From positions 1 through 32,737 of the IMG/VR virus record IMGVR_UViG_3300027771_000055: a stretch of 32,737 bases of DNA; one strand, 5' to 3'. The DNA comes from a virus. Shown here piece by piece: positions 32,254-32,737 of this stretch (the stretch's first letter is position 1; each line of letters begins with the position of its first letter). Under the pieces are notes generated by a model that was not told the origin of the DNA, did not search any database, and saw nothing but the letters and a program-made list of their open reading frames with translations. Made by a program: the position numbers and the translations under genes.

Positions 32254-32737
32254 TTAAAATGGGCTACTATTATCCCATCCTCTATTTTGTGATGGTGCTT
32301 CCGGTACAGACCTACTAGTATCACCACCAGGAGGTATAGGACTAGTACCAGTATTATCTGGTGGGTATGTAACTTCAGACGTTGAAGTACCTGCATTTTT
32401 ATCTGAAGATACAATCACGTATTCCCACACATCTTTCAACGTGGCACATTCTTCAATATTATTAACTTTCGGTATAATTAGTTTACGGCTGTTGTAAGAT
32501 TCTAAAGCTAAACTATCTTTTTCTAGCAGCTTACACGTAAAGCCATCCAGTAAATCTAGTTCTTTACGCTTTTGGAATCTAATTGAATCTCTCATTGAAA
32601 TATACGTCGTAGAGTTCTGCTCTTTCAGGCATGTACGAATTAAATCCATATGCGAATATGTGTGAGCATCTACAATACTTTGTTCTAGTATGTCATCTTT
32701 TTCAACAGATATTATATCAAATCTGTCGAGTGTAGCG
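32254..32737 (-). CDS. Partial gene, 5' end outside window
   Basis: The frame is open from the right edge to the stop at 32254, with no stop upstream of the Met at 32649, so this is the C-terminal 160 or so residues of a larger protein. The visible part is charged and helical, then ends in a disordered Pro/Gly/Ser/Thr tail (about the last 45 residues, including NTGTSPIPPGGDTS). No motif is visible. In N4-like phages an AAA+ (MoxR-like) ATPase often precedes the VWA-like gene, so this could be its end; that is only context. Confidence 0.55.
   Translation of the reverse strand, partial: ATLDRFDIISVEKDDILEQSIVDAHTYSHMDLIRTCLKEQNSTTYISMRDSIRFQKRKELDLLDGFTCKLLEKDSLALESYNSRKLIIPKVNNIEECATLKDVWEYVIVSSDKNAGTSTSEVTYPPDNTGTSPIPPGGDTSRSVPEAPSQNRGWDNSSPF

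Noticed and set aside
1-32737. CRISPR array, tRNA genes, insertion sequences, integrase
   Set aside because: Scanned by eye for repeat-spacer arrays, tRNA arms, transposase or integrase motifs; none seen in gaps or genes. A tRNA scan and profile search would be decisive.

Overview
This window is a segment of an AT-rich tailed double-stranded DNA phage (Caudoviricetes). I see no bacterial housekeeping genes, no tRNA or rRNA, no insertion sequence and no CRISPR array. The key marker is a 2360-residue protein at 112-7194. Its C-terminal half carries all the catalytic motifs of a T7-type single-subunit RNA polymerase, spaced much as in the virion RNA polymerase (gp50) of phage N4. The phage is therefore N4-like in strategy: the polymerase is packaged in the particle and injected with the DNA. 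The host cannot be read from the sequence. A Gram-negative bacterium is the best guess, because N4-type phages infect such hosts.

Layout. (1) 1-13985, plus strand: a terminator at the left edge, then a tightly packed operon of three giant genes. These encode the virion RNA polymerase, a protein that joins a zinc-peptidase-like domain to a RecD/Dda-type helicase, and a second zinc-peptidase-like protein with a long C-terminal domain. The operon ends in a strong intrinsic terminator. (2) 13975-15886, minus strand: seven small genes, including a membrane protein, a MazG-like pyrophosphohydrolase, a Gp49-family protein and a Tad2/DUF2829 protein (anti-Thoeris family). (3) 15901-21184, minus strand: the replication and recombination core, comprising ATP-dependent DNA ligase, probable ssDNA-binding protein, Sak4-type ATPase, RecB/Cas4-like nuclease and family A DNA polymerase. 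(4) 21194-26344, minus strand: a run of small, mostly unidentified accessory genes, a nucleotidyltransferase-like protein, and a winged-helix protein resembling plasmid replication initiators. (5) 26345-26654: a single plus-strand mini-gene flanked by a regulatory gap and a repeated element. (6) 26655-32737, minus strand: the 3'-5' exonuclease apparently split off from the polymerase, zinc-binding small proteins, a SegE-like GIY-YIG endonuclease, a helicase-primase-like protein, a VWA-like protein and a 5'-truncated gene at the edge.

How it works together (inference). The injected RNA polymerase would start early transcription of the leftward genes. A 6-bp, 3-nt-loop palindrome at 25497-25511 has the geometry of an N4 early promoter and points at the leftward genes. 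Next to it lie direct repeats, an AT-rich tract and the initiator-like gene, which together suggest a replication origin. The leftward genes copy and repair DNA and counter host defence. The rightward operon makes large proteins that are probably packaged and ejected into the next host.

Most unusual items: the three-gene polyvalent operon with two related HExxH domains; an approximately 73-nt imperfect repeat found only in two gaps, each time immediately downstream of a gene stop; the origin/promoter candidate at 25455-25722; and the polymerase and exonuclease encoded 5.8 kb apart.
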